46,600 bases of DNA from an uncultured Prevotellaceae bacterium (GTDB lineage Bacteria; Bacteroidota; Bacteroidia; Bacteroidales; Muribaculaceae): positions 1 to 46,600 of the forward strand of contig CAMVKS010000019.1 in NCBI GenBank assembly GCA_947167995.1, written 5' to 3'. The position numbers were made by a program, and so were the translations under genes. Below are positions 15,149 through 24,571 of this stretch, piece after piece. The notes beneath the pieces are model-generated. The model ran no database searches. It saw nothing but the letters and a program-made list of their open reading frames with translations, and was not told where the DNA came from. The first letter of the stretch is position 1. Each line of letters opens with the position of its first letter.

Positions 15149-17458
15149 ATGAAACTATTAAAATCAACAGTTATGGCTTCATTAACTGCCTTGATGGCAC
15201 TGACTGCATGCACTTCGCCTTCCGATGGAGGCGACAAAGGCAAGGGCAACAGTGCTTCGGGAGGTCCAGCCATTGAAATCAAAGACGGGAAATTCACTCC
15301 CGAGGTACTATTATCATTAGGCCGTGTGAGCGATCCTCAAGTGTCGCCCGATGGTAAGCGCATTCTCTACAACGTAAATTATCAAAACGTCAAAGAGAAC
15401 AAGGGCAGCAGCGACCTGTGGGTAATGGACATAGAAGGTAAAACTCCTCCAGTAAACATCACCAACTCTCCAGGCAGCGAGAGCAATGCGGTGTGGATTA
15501 ACGGAGGTACACAGATTGCTTTCCTTTATAAAGATCCTAAAAAAGAAGATGCCAAGCCACAGGTGTGGGTCATGAAAGCCGACGGCAGCAGCCGCAACCC
15601 TGTGAGTGAGATGGAAAACGGTGTTGAAGGTTTCTCTATCTCGCCCGACGGCACCAAGATTATTCTTGTCAGCACTGTTCAGTATGGCAAAACCCAGCCT
15701 CTTGACAACTATCCCGACCTCGACAAGGCGCAAGCACGCCTCATCGACGACATGATGTACAAGCACTGGGATGAGTGGGTTACTGCAGTGCCCCACCCCT
15801 TCGTAGCCGACTTCACTGGCAACGTGGTCAAGAATCCTAAAGACATTCTCGAAGGCACCCAATATGAGTCGCCCATGCGTCCATGGGGGGGCATTGAGTC
15901 GTTTGCCTGGACTGCCGACAGCAAGCAAGTTATCTATACTTGCCGCAAGAAAACCGGCAAAGAATATGCCTACTCGACCAACAGCGACTTGTATCTCTAT
16001 GACATAGCAAAAGGTAAAACCGTCAAGAACCTCACCGAGGGCATGATGGGCTATGACACCAATCCACGCGTCTTCAAGGATAAAGTAGCGTTCCTCTCGA
16101 TGGAGCACGACGGTTATGAGGCCGACAAGAACCGAATCATGCTTCTTGACCTCAAGGGCGATAGTGTGAAAGCTATAGATCTGACCAAAGACTGGGACTA
16201 CAGCGCCGATGATATTCAATGGTCGCCCGATGGTAAATACCTCTATTTCCTCGCTCCCTACCAGGGAACAATTCCAATGTTCCGTATCGACGTAGCCTCG
16301 GCAGGAACCGACTCTGTAAAGATAGACACCGTGAGCCCAGGCATCAACGACTGGCACGACTATGCCGCAATCGTTCCTTTGAAAGACGGCAAGATGATAA
16401 CACTGCGTCACAACTATGCCGAGCCTAACGAAATCTTCTGCATGGAGATGGGCAAAGAACCCGTCCAGCTCACTCACGTGAACGACGAGATTCTGAGCAA
16501 GGTAGACTCTATCACAATGAAGAAAGAGATAGTTAAGACCACGGACGGCAAGGACATGACAGTGTGGGTTGTACTGCCTCCAGGCTTCAAAGAGAACGAC
16601 TCCACAAAGTATCCTTCTATCTTCTTCTGCGAGGGAGGTCCGCAATCACCTGTTAGCCAGTTCTTCTCTTATCGCTGGAACTTCCGCCTCATGGCAAGCC
16701 AGGGCTATGTGGTTATTGCTCCCAACCGTCGCGGTCTGCCAGGATTCGGTACCGAATGGAACGCACAGATCAGTGGCGACTACGGTGGCCAGAACATGAA
16801 AGACTACATGAGCGCGGCCCAGTATATGAAGCAGCAGCCTTACATCGATGGCGAGAAGATGGGTGCTGTGGGAGCAAGCTACGGTGGCTATTCAGTTTAC
16901 TGGCTTGCAGGTAACCACAACAACACCTTTGCCTGCTTCCTTGCTCACGCCGGTATCTTCAACCTCGAGGCTCAGTACATGGAGACCGAGGAAATGTGGT
17001 TCACTCAATGGGATTTGGGTGGCCCACGATGGGAGAAAGACAATGCCGTTGCTCAGAAGACCTATCGAGAGGCCAATCCTTTCAACTTTGTTGAAAACTG
17101 GAACACTCCTATCATGATTACAGCAGGTGAACTCGACTATCGCATCGTCTTCACTCAAGCCTGCCAGGCGTTTAATGCAGCTCAGATTCGTGGCATTCCT
17201 TCTCGCATGCTTCTCTTCCCCGAGGAGAACCACTGGATTCTGAAACCACAGAATGCCTTGATGTGGCATCGCGAGTACTTCCGCTGGCTCGACACTTGGC
17301 TCAAGCCCGATAGCGAGGCGTCAAAGGCCTACAAGCTCCAGAACGACTCTATTGCCAAAATCAAGGAGCAAGAGAGAATGGGTGAGCCCACCCCGATGCC
17401 AAAGATTCAGGAGACTCTCAATATCACCAATCCACGATTGAAAGATATAAAGAGATAA
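15149..17458 (+). CDS. S9-family (prolyl oligopeptidase-type) peptidase lipoprotein
   Basis: The 769-residue protein has a lipoprotein signal (ALMALTACTSP, lipidated Cys about residue 21) and a Gly/Ser/Lys-rich spacer. A beta-propeller with repeated SPDG units (VSPDGKRILYN, ISPDGTKI, WSPDGKYLYF) covers about residues 50-430, and a C-terminal alpha/beta-hydrolase follows. The catalytic triad can be placed at Ser577 (GASYGGYS), Asp663 (AGELDYRI) and His695 (EENHW). This is the dipeptidyl/acylaminoacyl-peptidase arrangement of family S9. It probably cleaves short peptides in the periplasm or at the cell surface, feeding amino-acid fermentation. It is monocistronic, with its own -7 box and a terminator. 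Confidence 0.93.
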   Translation: MKLLKSTVMASLTALMALTACTSPSDGGDKGKGNSASGGPAIEIKDGKFTPEVLLSLGRVSDPQVSPDGKRILYNVNYQNVKENKGSSDLWVMDIEGKTPPVNITNSPGSESNAVWINGGTQIAFLYKDPKKEDAKPQVWVMKADGSSRNPVSEMENGVEGFSISPDGTKIILVSTVQYGKTQPLDNYPDLDKAQARLIDDMMYKHWDEWVTAVPHPFVADFTGNVVKNPKDILEGTQYESPMRPWGGIESFAWTADSKQVIYTCRKKTGKEYAYSTNSDLYLYDIAKGKTVKNLTEGMMGYDTNPRVFKDKVAFLSMEHDGYEADKNRIMLLDLKGDSVKAIDLTKDWDYSADDIQWSPDGKYLYFLAPYQGTIPMFRIDVASAGTDSVKIDTVSPGINDWHDYAAIVPLKDGKMITLRHNYAEPNEIFCMEMGKEPVQLTHVNDEILSKVDSITMKKEIVKTTDGKDMTVWVVLPPGFKENDSTKYPSIFFCEGGPQSPVSQFFSYRWNFRLMASQGYVVIAPNRRGLPGFGTEWNAQISGDYGGQNMKDYMSAAQYMKQQPYIDGEKMGAVGASYGGYSVYWLAGNHNNTFACFLAHAGIFNLEAQYMETEEMWFTQWDLGGPRWEKDNAVAQKTYREANPFNFVENWNTPIMITAGELDYRIVFTQACQAFNAAQIRGIPSRMLLFPEENHWILKPQNALMWHREYFRWLDTWLKPDSEASKAYKLQNDSIAKIKEQERMGEPTPMPKIQETLNITNPRLKDIKR

Positions 17459-17479
17459 TCTCCCAATATCAACACAAAG

Positions 17480-17513
17480 CAATAGCGCGCCATTACGGTG
17501 CGCTATTGTTTTA
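17480..17513. terminator. Terminator after the S9 peptidase
   Basis: CAATAGCGC (17480-17488) pairs with GCGCTATTG (17500-17508), followed by TTTTATT. It lies between the peptidase and the convergent exonuclease gene. Confidence 0.8.
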
Positions 17514-17534
17514 TTGTATTGTTCAAGTCAAGTG

Positions 17535-18026
17535 TCACAGTATCGCCATAGCGATAGCCGCACAAGCCTTGGCATCGTCGAGGGCGTTGTGGTGATGCTG
17601 CATGCAGTAACCACATGCTTGAGCAACAACATGCAACTGATGATTAGGCAGATTTCTCATCTTCCGCCTCGAGGCCTGCAGAGTGCAGAAGAAAGTGTAG
17701 TCGGGGTAATCCATTCCATAACAACGCATCACTGCCTTGAGGCATCTCTCATCAAAAGCCTTGTTGTGAGCCACAAGTGGCAGACCCTTGATGCGAGGCT
17801 CTATCTGGGCCCATACATCGGGAAACAAGGGAGCGTCATCGGTATCACGCGACGACAGCCCATGCACACGACTATTCATGTAGTTGTAGTAATTGGGCTC
17901 AGGTTGTATCAGAGAATAGAAAGTGTCTACCACCTCCCCATCCCTCACAATCACCACACCAACCGAACAAATGCTGGTAAGATTCCCATTGGCAATTTCA
18001 AAGTCGATTGCAGCAAAATCGTTCAT
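17535..18026 (-). CDS. DEDDh 3'-5' exonuclease (DnaQ-like)
   Basis: The 163-residue protein is a single exonuclease domain. The acidic metal ligands are visible: Asp8 and Glu10 in AAIDFEIANG (Exo I), an aspartate in AHNKAFDERCL (Exo II), and the histidine-aspartate pair in HHNALDDAKA (Exo III, DEDDh type). The family removes nucleotides from 3' ends of DNA or RNA, as in DnaQ proofreading subunits and RNase T-like enzymes. This stand-alone form, without helicase or polymerase domains, has no assigned partner. It is convergent with the S9 peptidase and has a -7 box at 18055-18062. Confidence 0.88.
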   Translation of the reverse strand: MNDFAAIDFEIANGNLTSICSVGVVIVRDGEVVDTFYSLIQPEPNYYNYMNSRVHGLSSRDTDDAPLFPDVWAQIEPRIKGLPLVAHNKAFDERCLKAVMRCYGMDYPDYTFFCTLQASRRKMRNLPNHQLHVVAQACGYCMQHHHNALDDAKACAAIAMAIL

Positions 18027-18054
18027 TTTGAATCAAAAAAATCGTTTATCGTTG

Positions 18055-18062
18055 CAAAGTTA
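18055..18062 (-). promoter_or_regulatory. -7 box of the exonuclease gene
   Basis: TAACTTTG on the minus strand fits the -7 consensus; the -33 element is poor (nearest TTG is 25 bases away). Confidence 0.4.
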
Positions 18063-18070
18063 ACCCTTTA

Positions 18071-18117
18071 GCATGAAAAAAGAGGCACAAGCCTAAATAT
18101 TTTTTCACTTGTGCCTC
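18071..18117 (-). terminator. Terminator of the starch-binding-like protein
   Basis: GAGGCACAAG (18082-18091) and CTTGTGCCTC (18108-18117) form a perfect 10-base stem. Reading the minus strand, it is followed by TCTTTTTTC. It lies 21 bases after the stop at 18139. Confidence 0.8.
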
Positions 18118-18138
18118 ATTATGAGTAATTAGTTCTTT

Positions 18139-20055
18139 TTAGCTACCAAGCAAGACTGAATATACAGCTGTGATATCGGCGCTCGTGATGATTCCGTCAC
18201 CTGTCTGGTCGCCATTGACGATGTGTGAATAGTCGTTATTGAGCATAGCGTCATATAGAGCAGTAATGTCGGCCGCTGTTACATTGCCGTCACCATTCAC
18301 GTCACCATGAATCGCAGTGTTTGCTCCACAAACAAACTTCACATGATACAACCTTCCTCCATTGTCGAAGCGCAAACGGTCACCAATCTCTTCAATATAA
18401 CCCGAGATAAAGTCGAAACTCAGAATGTAGGCTTGTCCTGCTTCCAATCCTTCAAGGAGATTGAGGTTGATATTGTCGGCAACCCATTTTCCATCTTGGG
18501 TTTTAGTTGCATGAATCGAAAGCCATCCGTCATTTGATTCTCCTTGTTTATAAATAGCGTAATCCATAAATATCTCATCCACATCAATATTTACGTCTAC
18601 CTCAAACATATTGAGATAAAAACTCGAAATGGGTTCTTCGATAATCACATCCTCGAAGCCCGACTCTGGCAATTGTTCTGTAATAGACTCATTATCTACA
18701 TTTGCGGTGATTTTAACTGCTGTAATCGCAGGTAAATTTCCTTCCATATTGAGAATGTACTGGCAGTTGTAGGTCTGCTTGTAACTCTCCCATACATCGT
18801 AAATGGATTGAGAATAAACAGTAACATAGAACATCTTATCAGCTGGCAATGAATTGGGGCTTAATGTCATAGTTCCTTCACATTTGACATCCATCTCATC
18901 CATGTGTTGACCAGCATTTAACAGACATCCTGAGGGCAAGGTGTAGTCATTCTTTAGGTCAAAACCAACAATATGGAGCTCGTTATAGTCAATAAATTGG
19001 TTTTCAAGCAATTGGACGTCACCAAGATATAGTCTCTTAATATTGTCCTGAGCTGTCATCGCCTCTCCTGCCATCTGCTGAGTCACAGCCATGAACATGG
19101 GTTCCCAATAGTTGGGGTCACTAAGGTCACTTTGCGAGAAATAGGCGGGTTTTGATGGATCGATAGGCTCGATTTTCAACTGAAATTGTGGACCATGATC
19201 TTTTTCCCACTCATAAGTGTCAAGGATGAATCGATAGTTGCCATCACTTTTAATACCTTCAAACTTTATGTAATTGTCAGTTATTACAGGTTCCAGCAAT
19301 TCAATTCCACCGCCACCACTATTAGGAACAGTGTATAGCAACTTGCCAGCGAGGTTGTAAACACCACCAGCAACATAATCGAGGTCGGAAGTCTGAGTCG
19401 AACCATTGTTGAAGATGATACCTGTAGGGCTGTCGCCTTCCACGATGTCAGGACCTATCCACTGGTAGACTGGATTTCCGTCGGTAGTGTTGCCAATCAA
19501 AGTGATTGGGTCACCGGGCCAAATACCACTCTGGGTGAAGTTAGTGCCAGTAATACCATTCCAAGCCCACACGTTGCACTTGGTCCAAGAAATAGGAGCC
19601 ACGAAATAAGCAAACTCCTTGCCTTCAACATAAACCACAGTATTGGGCAGTGTGTTTACATCAAAACCTGTATCGGTGATGTAAGTACTTGTAACATCCT
19701 CATATTCACCTTCTTCAATATCAAAAACAAAGAAAGCTGTGCCAGTAACACCACGAATATCAGCGGTTTGAACAAAAGGTTCAACGCCATCAATACCTCC
19801 ATCGTTAAAGATGATGTTTATGGCGTCTTCTTCAAAAGTCTGAGTAAACCATACCTTGCCATCAACAGTGGTGTAGACATGAGTCGCATCCATCAGTGTG
19901 CCAGGCCATTCGCCATTTAGAGCAGTACCGGCACCATCCCACACATATAGAAAGGGAGCATCGCCAGTAGTGGTGCGCACATTAATAGTAACAGTAGCAC
20001 TTGCACTGATTGCAAAAAGAGCTACAGCAAAAAAAAGAGTAAAAAATTTCTTCAT
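18139..20055 (-). CDS. Secreted starch-binding-module-like protein with dockerin-like C-terminus
   Basis: The 638-residue protein has a signal peptide (KKFFTLFFAVALFAISASA). At least two modules follow that resemble starch-binding modules of the CBM25/26 type: one near residues 20-105 (PFLYVWDGAGTALNGEWPG, then NIIFNDGG) and one near 135-235 (VWAWNGITGTNFTQSGIWPG, then GIIFNNGS). A long middle part has no motif I know. The last 60 residues contain two calcium-loop repeats, DVNGDGNVTAADITALYDAM and DQTGDGIITSADITAVY, a dockerin type I pattern. I start at the ATG at 20055 rather than the GTG one codon upstream. Likely role: binding alpha-glucan outside the cell; no catalytic domain is visible. 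Confidence 0.8.
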   Translation of the reverse strand: MKKFFTLFFAVALFAISASATVTINVRTTTGDAPFLYVWDGAGTALNGEWPGTLMDATHVYTTVDGKVWFTQTFEEDAINIIFNDGGIDGVEPFVQTADIRGVTGTAFFVFDIEEGEYEDVTSTYITDTGFDVNTLPNTVVYVEGKEFAYFVAPISWTKCNVWAWNGITGTNFTQSGIWPGDPITLIGNTTDGNPVYQWIGPDIVEGDSPTGIIFNNGSTQTSDLDYVAGGVYNLAGKLLYTVPNSGGGGIELLEPVITDNYIKFEGIKSDGNYRFILDTYEWEKDHGPQFQLKIEPIDPSKPAYFSQSDLSDPNYWEPMFMAVTQQMAGEAMTAQDNIKRLYLGDVQLLENQFIDYNELHIVGFDLKNDYTLPSGCLLNAGQHMDEMDVKCEGTMTLSPNSLPADKMFYVTVYSQSIYDVWESYKQTYNCQYILNMEGNLPAITAVKITANVDNESITEQLPESGFEDVIIEEPISSFYLNMFEVDVNIDVDEIFMDYAIYKQGESNDGWLSIHATKTQDGKWVADNINLNLLEGLEAGQAYILSFDFISGYIEEIGDRLRFDNGGRLYHVKFVCGANTAIHGDVNGDGNVTAADITALYDAMLNNDYSHIVNGDQTGDGIITSADITAVYSVLLGS

Positions 20056-20100
20056 CACGCAGAATTTTTAATTAAAATTTAATGAATAGTTGAATATATT

Positions 20101-20442
20101 TTAGGCTTTTAGCGAGCCAAGAGCATTGTCAAGTTGTATCAATTGCTCCTTGACTTGCTTGAGCCTGTCGACGACCTCCCATTGCTTTGAGACGCCGTCA
20201 CGATTGCGTTTTATCATAGCCTGTGCCGCATCGAGCTTGAGACCTTTCTCCTTGACAAGATAGTAAATCATCTTGATGGTCTCAATATCTTTGGCGGTAT
20301 ACACCCTGATATTCTTAGCATTACGCTTAGGCTTTATGACCGTGAACTCCTTTTCCCAGAACCTGAGAGTTGAGGTTGGGATATCTAAAATCTCGGCCAC
20401 ATCGCCTATCTTATAAAACATTTTACTGAGTTTATCATCCAT
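20101..20442 (-). CDS. MerR-family transcriptional regulator
   Basis: The 113-residue protein has an N-terminal winged helix-turn-helix of MerR type: YKIGDVAEILDIPTSTLRFW (about residues 10-29), then EKEFTVIKPKRNAKNIRVYT and a KDIETIKMIYYLVKEKGLK helix. A short coiled-coil-like tail (VVDRLKQVKEQLIQLDNALG) would make the dimer. There is no C-terminal effector domain and no metal cysteines, so the ligand is unknown. The compact form is common in Bacteroidota. It is divergent from alaS (155 bases apart), and 45 bases upstream of the starch-binding-like gene on the same strand, which it might control or be co-transcribed with (inference). Confidence 0.88.
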   Translation of the reverse strand: MDDKLSKMFYKIGDVAEILDIPTSTLRFWEKEFTVIKPKRNAKNIRVYTAKDIETIKMIYYLVKEKGLKLDAAQAMIKRNRDGVSKQWEVVDRLKQVKEQLIQLDNALGSLKA

Positions 20443-20502
20443 TTGTTACTATATTTTTCAGTTTTTTGACTTTAAAAACACGCAAAATACGAGTAAAATT
20501 AT

Positions 20503-20510
20503 TAACTTTG
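20503..20510 (+). promoter_or_regulatory. -7 box of alaS
   Basis: TAACTTTG fits TAnnTTTG in the divergent region between the MerR gene and alaS; no clear -33 element. The leader is about 80 bases. Confidence 0.45.
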
Positions 20511-20597
20511 CCCAAATTTTTCGTGCTAAAATTACTACTTAATTATTTAATAAGCAAGAAATATCATTGTAAATCACAAAAAACCACATAATTTAAT

Positions 20598-23213
20598 ATG
20601 TTGACAGCGAAAGAAATCAGAGACTCGTTCAAGAAATTCTTTGAGTCGAAAGACCATCACATTGTGCCTTCGGCTCCCATGGTAATAAAAGATGATCCCA
20701 CGTTGATGTTCACCAACGCTGGCATGAACCAGTTCAAGGACATCATCCTGGGCAACAAAGAGCCTCAATGGCGTCGAGTAGCCGACTCGCAGAAGTGCCT
20801 TCGCGTGAGCGGCAAGCACAACGACCTTGAAGAGGTGGGGCACGACACCTATCACCACACCATGTTTGAGATGCTTGGCAACTGGTCCTTTGGCGACTAT
20901 TTCAAGAAAGAGGCCATAGACTACTGCTGGGAATATCTCGTTGATGTGCTCAAGCTTGATCCAAGCATGATGTATGCAACAGTATTTGAAGGTTCGCCAA
21001 GCGAGGGCTTGGATCGTGACAACGAAGCCGCAGGCTACTGGGAGAAGCACCTTCCCAAAGACCATATCATCAACGGCAACCGCCACGACAACTTCTGGGA
21101 GATGGGCGACACCGGTCCTTGCGGTCCCTGCTCTGAGCTTCACATCGACCTTCGCAGCGATGAGGAGAAAGCCGCTGTGCCAGGCGCTTCACTGGTCAAC
21201 AAAGACAATCCTCAAGTAATCGAGATTTGGAATCTCGTGTTCATGCAGTATAACCGCAAGGCCGACGGCAGCCTCGAGCCACTTCCCGCCAAGGTTATCG
21301 ACACCGGCATGGGCTTCGAGCGCCTGTGCATGGCTTTGCAAGGCTTTAAATCCAACTACGACACCGACGTGTTCCAGCCACTGATCAAGAAAATAGGACA
21401 ACTGGCAGGCAAGGAATATGGTAAATCGCACGACACCGATGTGGCGATGCGCGTTGTTGCCGATCACGTGCGCACTATCGCCTTCTCGATTGCCGACGGT
21501 CAGCTGCCAAGCAATGCCAAGGCTGGTTATGTGATTCGACGCATCTTGCGACGTGCAGTGCGTTACGGCTACACCTTCTTGGGCTTTAAAGAGGCGTTCA
21601 TGCACCTGCTCGTCGACACACTCATCGAGTCGATGGGCGAGGCCTATCCCGAGCTTCCTGCACAAGCCGACCTTATCAAGCACGTCATCAAGGAAGAGGA
21701 AGATGCTTTCTTGCGCACACTCGACACCGGCATGAAGATGATTGACGGCGTGATTGCCAAAGCTAAAGCCAGCAACCAGCAGGTTATTGATGGCGCAGTG
21801 GCATTCACCCTCTACGACACCTACGGATTCCCCCTCGACCTCACCGAGTTGATTCTCAAAGAAAATAACATGACAGTCAACAAAGAGCAGTTCGACACCG
21901 AGATGGCTAAGCAGAAACAGCGCGCACGCAATGCCGCCGCTGTCGAGGCCAGCGACTGGACCGAGCTGCAAGAGGGCGTGACCGAGTTTGTGGGCTATGA
22001 CCTCACCGAGTGCGAGACCAAGATACTGCGTTACCGCCATGTGGTACAAAAGAAGAACGAATTCTATCAAGTGGTTCTTGCCACTACCCCATTCTATGCC
22101 GAGATGGGTGGTCAAGTGGGCGACAAGGGATGGCTCATCAACGGCGACGAGAAGATTGAGATTCTCGACACCAAGCGTGAGAACAACCTCCCGGTACACA
22201 TTGTAAAAAAGATGCCCGCCGACCCAAGCGCAACATTTGTGGCCCGCATAGACATTCAAGCTCGTCAAGCCATCGCATGCAACCACACCGCCACTCACCT
22301 GCTGCATTATGCACTACGCCAGGTGCTGGGCACTCACGTGGAGCAGAAAGGCTCCTATGTTGATGCCAACATGCTGCGTTTCGACTTCTCGCATTTCAAG
22401 AAGGTGACACCCGAGGAAATTCGCCAAGTGGAGCATTGCGCCAACGCACTTGTGCGCGAGGCCATTTCACGCGAGGAGCATCGCGAAGTGCCCATCGCTC
22501 AGGCCCGCGAAATGGGAGCCATGGCTCTCTTTGGAGAGAAATATGGCGACAAGGTGCGTGTAATCAAGTATGGCGACTCTGTAGAGTTGTGTGGTGGAAC
22601 CCACGTTGCCAACTCGGGCAACATTGGCATGATAAAGATTGTGAACGAGAGCTCCATCGCTGCCGGCATCCGTCGCATCGAGGCTATTACCGCTGCCAAC
22701 GTTGAGACAGCTATCGACAACATAGAAGACACCCTCGAGGGAATAAAGAAGCTTTTCAACAATGCCCCCGACTTGACAGCTGCAATCAACAAGTCGATCA
22801 GCGAGAACGCCAATCTGCACAAGCAAGTCGATGAGTTCATCAAAGACCGCGTCAGGATGCTCAAGGAGAGACTCTACACCTCTTCGACCACGGTTGATGG
22901 CATCACTATTCTCAGGTTGCAAGGAGAGTTTGACAACGATATCGTCAAGAGCCTGGCGCTGTCCATCAAGAGCGACAAGCAGCCACATGTGGCATTTATC
23001 GCAGCAACCCACTACAACGAGAAACCCATGCTCACCATCGCACTGAGCGACGACATCGTGAAGGAGGGCAAGAATGCAGGACAGATCATACGCGAGGCGG
23101 CCAAGCTCATCCAGGGTGGCGGTGGTGGTCAGCCTGGTTTCGCACAGGCTGGCGGCAAGAACGTCGATGGCCTCGACTCTGCACACAACAAGATTATTGA
23201 ATTATTAGCGTAA
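20598..23213 (+). CDS. alaS: Alanyl-tRNA synthetase
   Basis: The 871-residue enzyme is full length for bacterial AlaS (E. coli 876). It charges tRNA-Ala. The class II catalytic domain runs from the N-terminus ([16 protein letters not shown], then [15 protein letters not shown], motif 1/2 region) through [11 protein letters not shown] and MGFERL. The editing domain has the zinc-binding HTATH (His563, His567) and CGGTH (Cys665, His669). The C-terminal oligomerisation region ends in a glycine-rich stretch ([16 protein letters not shown]) that is standard in the family. It is followed 28 bases later by a DUF5606 gene, probably co-transcribed. Confidence 0.98.
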   Translation: MLTAKEIRDSFKKFFESKDHHIVPSAPMVIKDDPTLMFTNAGMNQFKDIILGNKEPQWRRVADSQKCLRVSGKHNDLEEVGHDTYHHTMFEMLGNWSFGDYFKKEAIDYCWEYLVDVLKLDPSMMYATVFEGSPSEGLDRDNEAAGYWEKHLPKDHIINGNRHDNFWEMGDTGPCGPCSELHIDLRSDEEKAAVPGASLVNKDNPQVIEIWNLVFMQYNRKADGSLEPLPAKVIDTGMGFERLCMALQGFKSNYDTDVFQPLIKKIGQLAGKEYGKSHDTDVAMRVVADHVRTIAFSIADGQLPSNAKAGYVIRRILRRAVRYGYTFLGFKEAFMHLLVDTLIESMGEAYPELPAQADLIKHVIKEEEDAFLRTLDTGMKMIDGVIAKAKASNQQVIDGAVAFTLYDTYGFPLDLTELILKENNMTVNKEQFDTEMAKQKQRARNAAAVEASDWTELQEGVTEFVGYDLTECETKILRYRHVVQKKNEFYQVVLATTPFYAEMGGQVGDKGWLINGDEKIEILDTKRENNLPVHIVKKMPADPSATFVARIDIQARQAIACNHTATHLLHYALRQVLGTHVEQKGSYVDANMLRFDFSHFKKVTPEEIRQVEHCANALVREAISREEHREVPIAQAREMGAMALFGEKYGDKVRVIKYGDSVELCGGTHVANSGNIGMIKIVNESSIAAGIRRIEAITAANVETAIDNIEDTLEGIKKLFNNAPDLTAAINKSISENANLHKQVDEFIKDRVRMLKERLYTSSTTVDGITILRLQGEFDNDIVKSLALSIKSDKQPHVAFIAATHYNEKPMLTIALSDDIVKEGKNAGQIIREAAKLIQGGGGGQPGFAQAGGKNVDGLDSAHNKIIELLA

Positions 23214-23241
23214 AACACAAATTTATAACACACAAACAATT

Positions 23242-23682
23242 ATGTTGAAAGAAATTTTGGCTATTTCGGGCCGACCAGGCCTTTATAAGCTCGTAACTTA
23301 CGGAAAAAACGTAATAATAGTAGAAAATATCACCGACAAGAAGCGCAGCACCGCACATTCTCGCGACAAGGTGATCTCGCTTGGCGACATCTCGATGTAT
23401 ACCGAGAGCGGCGACAAGCCACTGAGCGAGATTTTGGAGGCCATCAAGACAAAATATGATAGCAAGCCACTCAATGTCGCCGACTATAAAGAGGCTTCGG
23501 CGCTTCAAGAGTTCTTCAAAGGCATCGTTCCCGACTATGATGTTGACCGTGTTTACAACACCGACATCAAGAAGCTCATCAACTGGTACAACCTATTGGT
23601 AAACAGCGGTATGACCGACTTCCTTCCCAAGGAGGAAGAAGCAACCGAGAAGAAAGAGGAAGAAAAGAAAGAAGATAAGTAA
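23242..23682 (+). CDS. DUF5606-like protein, function unknown
   Basis: The 146-residue soluble protein starts LKEILAISGRPGLYKLVTYG. This is the pattern of DUF5606, a conserved Bacteroidota family usually next to housekeeping genes. An N-terminal beta-rich domain (residues 1-65, with KNVIIVENITDKKRS) is followed by a helical part (about 70-125, LQEFFKGIVPDYDVDRVY and LINWYNLLVNSGMTDF), and a Lys/Glu-only tail (EEEATEKKEEEKKEDK) that is probably disordered. No catalytic motif is visible. It lies downstream of alaS and before a strong terminator, so the two likely form one transcription unit. Confidence 0.75.
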   Translation: MLKEILAISGRPGLYKLVTYGKNVIIVENITDKKRSTAHSRDKVISLGDISMYTESGDKPLSEILEAIKTKYDSKPLNVADYKEASALQEFFKGIVPDYDVDRVYNTDIKKLINWYNLLVNSGMTDFLPKEEEATEKKEEEKKEDK

Positions 23683-23723
23683 TCACACCATGAGGGTGTA
23701 AAAAACTTGATTAACAACAGTGG

Positions 23724-23777
23724 TGTGTCAAAATTAGAAATACATTTTTTCTCCCTTTTTTGACACACTGCTTTTTT
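23724..23777 (+). terminator. Rho-independent terminator after alaS-DUF5606
   Basis: GTGTGTCAAAA (23724-23734) and TTTTGACACAC (23758-23768) form a perfect 11-base stem, followed by TGCTTTTTT. Confidence 0.8.
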
Positions 23778-23808
23778 ATTATTCACAGTCTCACCACCAC
23801 CATATACC

Positions 23809-24492
23809 ATGAACCTATTCTGCAAGTGCCATAAAAGCGTTATGATAGCTATGCTCACAGTGTTGTGCATCGCCCACGTGTCGTGTGTCTCCATGAGACA
23901 GAGCGAGGTTGACGGCAGTGGCATGCCATCGAGACAAAGGACTCCAGGTGCTGTGAGTCGAAACAATGGCAACCACAACAGCGGTTGGGCAAGAGTCAAT
24001 CCTAACGACAACTACCCCAACGATGACCACGACAATGATGCCAAGGACAACAATATCAGCTCTATTCCCGCCAACAACGACCAGTGGAAGAAACTTGACT
24101 TGCCACTCACACGCAACGACAACCAAGAGCTTTATTCCGAAATCAAGAGCTGGCTTGGCACGCCCTATGCCGGAGGCGGGCACACCAAGCAAGTGGGCAC
24201 CGACTGCTCAGGATTTGTCATGGAGATATACCTTACTGTCTATAAAAAAGCATTAGAACGGCGTGGCAGCCTGATGTATACCAACAACTGCGTGCCCATC
24301 GACAAGTCGCAGCTTCGTGAAGGTGACCTTGTGTTCTTTCACGATGGCAGCGGCTCAAGAATATCACATGTAGGAATCTATCTCAAAGACAATAAGTTTG
24401 CCCACGCATCCTCCTCACGAGGAGTGGTCATCGACGACCTTAATGCCAACTACTACGTCAAGCACTACTACGCATCAGGCCGAGTGAAATAA
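23809..24492 (+). CDS. Secreted NlpC/P60-family cell-wall peptidase
   Basis: The 227-residue protein has an N-terminal hydrophobic export signal (VMIAMLTVLCIAHVSC; Cys26 may be lipidated although the lipobox is not ideal). A spacer of about 60 residues very rich in Asn, Asp and Pro follows, then an NlpC/P60 domain from about residue 105. Catalytic Cys is in GTDCSGFVMEIYL, the histidine in ISHVGIYLKDNKFAHAS, with YAGGGHTKQ before the cysteine, all typical. The family cuts D-glutamyl-meso-diaminopimelate linkages in peptidoglycan. The long Asn/Asp-rich linker would let the domain reach from the membrane to the wall (inference). Confidence 0.9.
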   Translation: MNLFCKCHKSVMIAMLTVLCIAHVSCVSMRQSEVDGSGMPSRQRTPGAVSRNNGNHNSGWARVNPNDNYPNDDHDNDAKDNNISSIPANNDQWKKLDLPLTRNDNQELYSEIKSWLGTPYAGGGHTKQVGTDCSGFVMEIYLTVYKKALERRGSLMYTNNCVPIDKSQLREGDLVFFHDGSGSRISHVGIYLKDNKFAHASSSRGVVIDDLNANYYVKHYYASGRVK

Positions 24493-24571
24493 GTTCTTAA
24501 CTAATTGTGCCACACATAGGTCAAACCACCGACCTCTATAAAATAGAAATTATTAGTATCATATATTAATC

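Noticed and set aside
15317-16645. Long minus-strand open frame opposite the S9 peptidase
   Set aside because: It is the antisense shadow of a well-supported gene and has no family pattern.
21189-22307. Long minus-strand open frame opposite alaS
   Set aside because: Antisense shadow of alaS; composition follows the codon pattern of the real gene.
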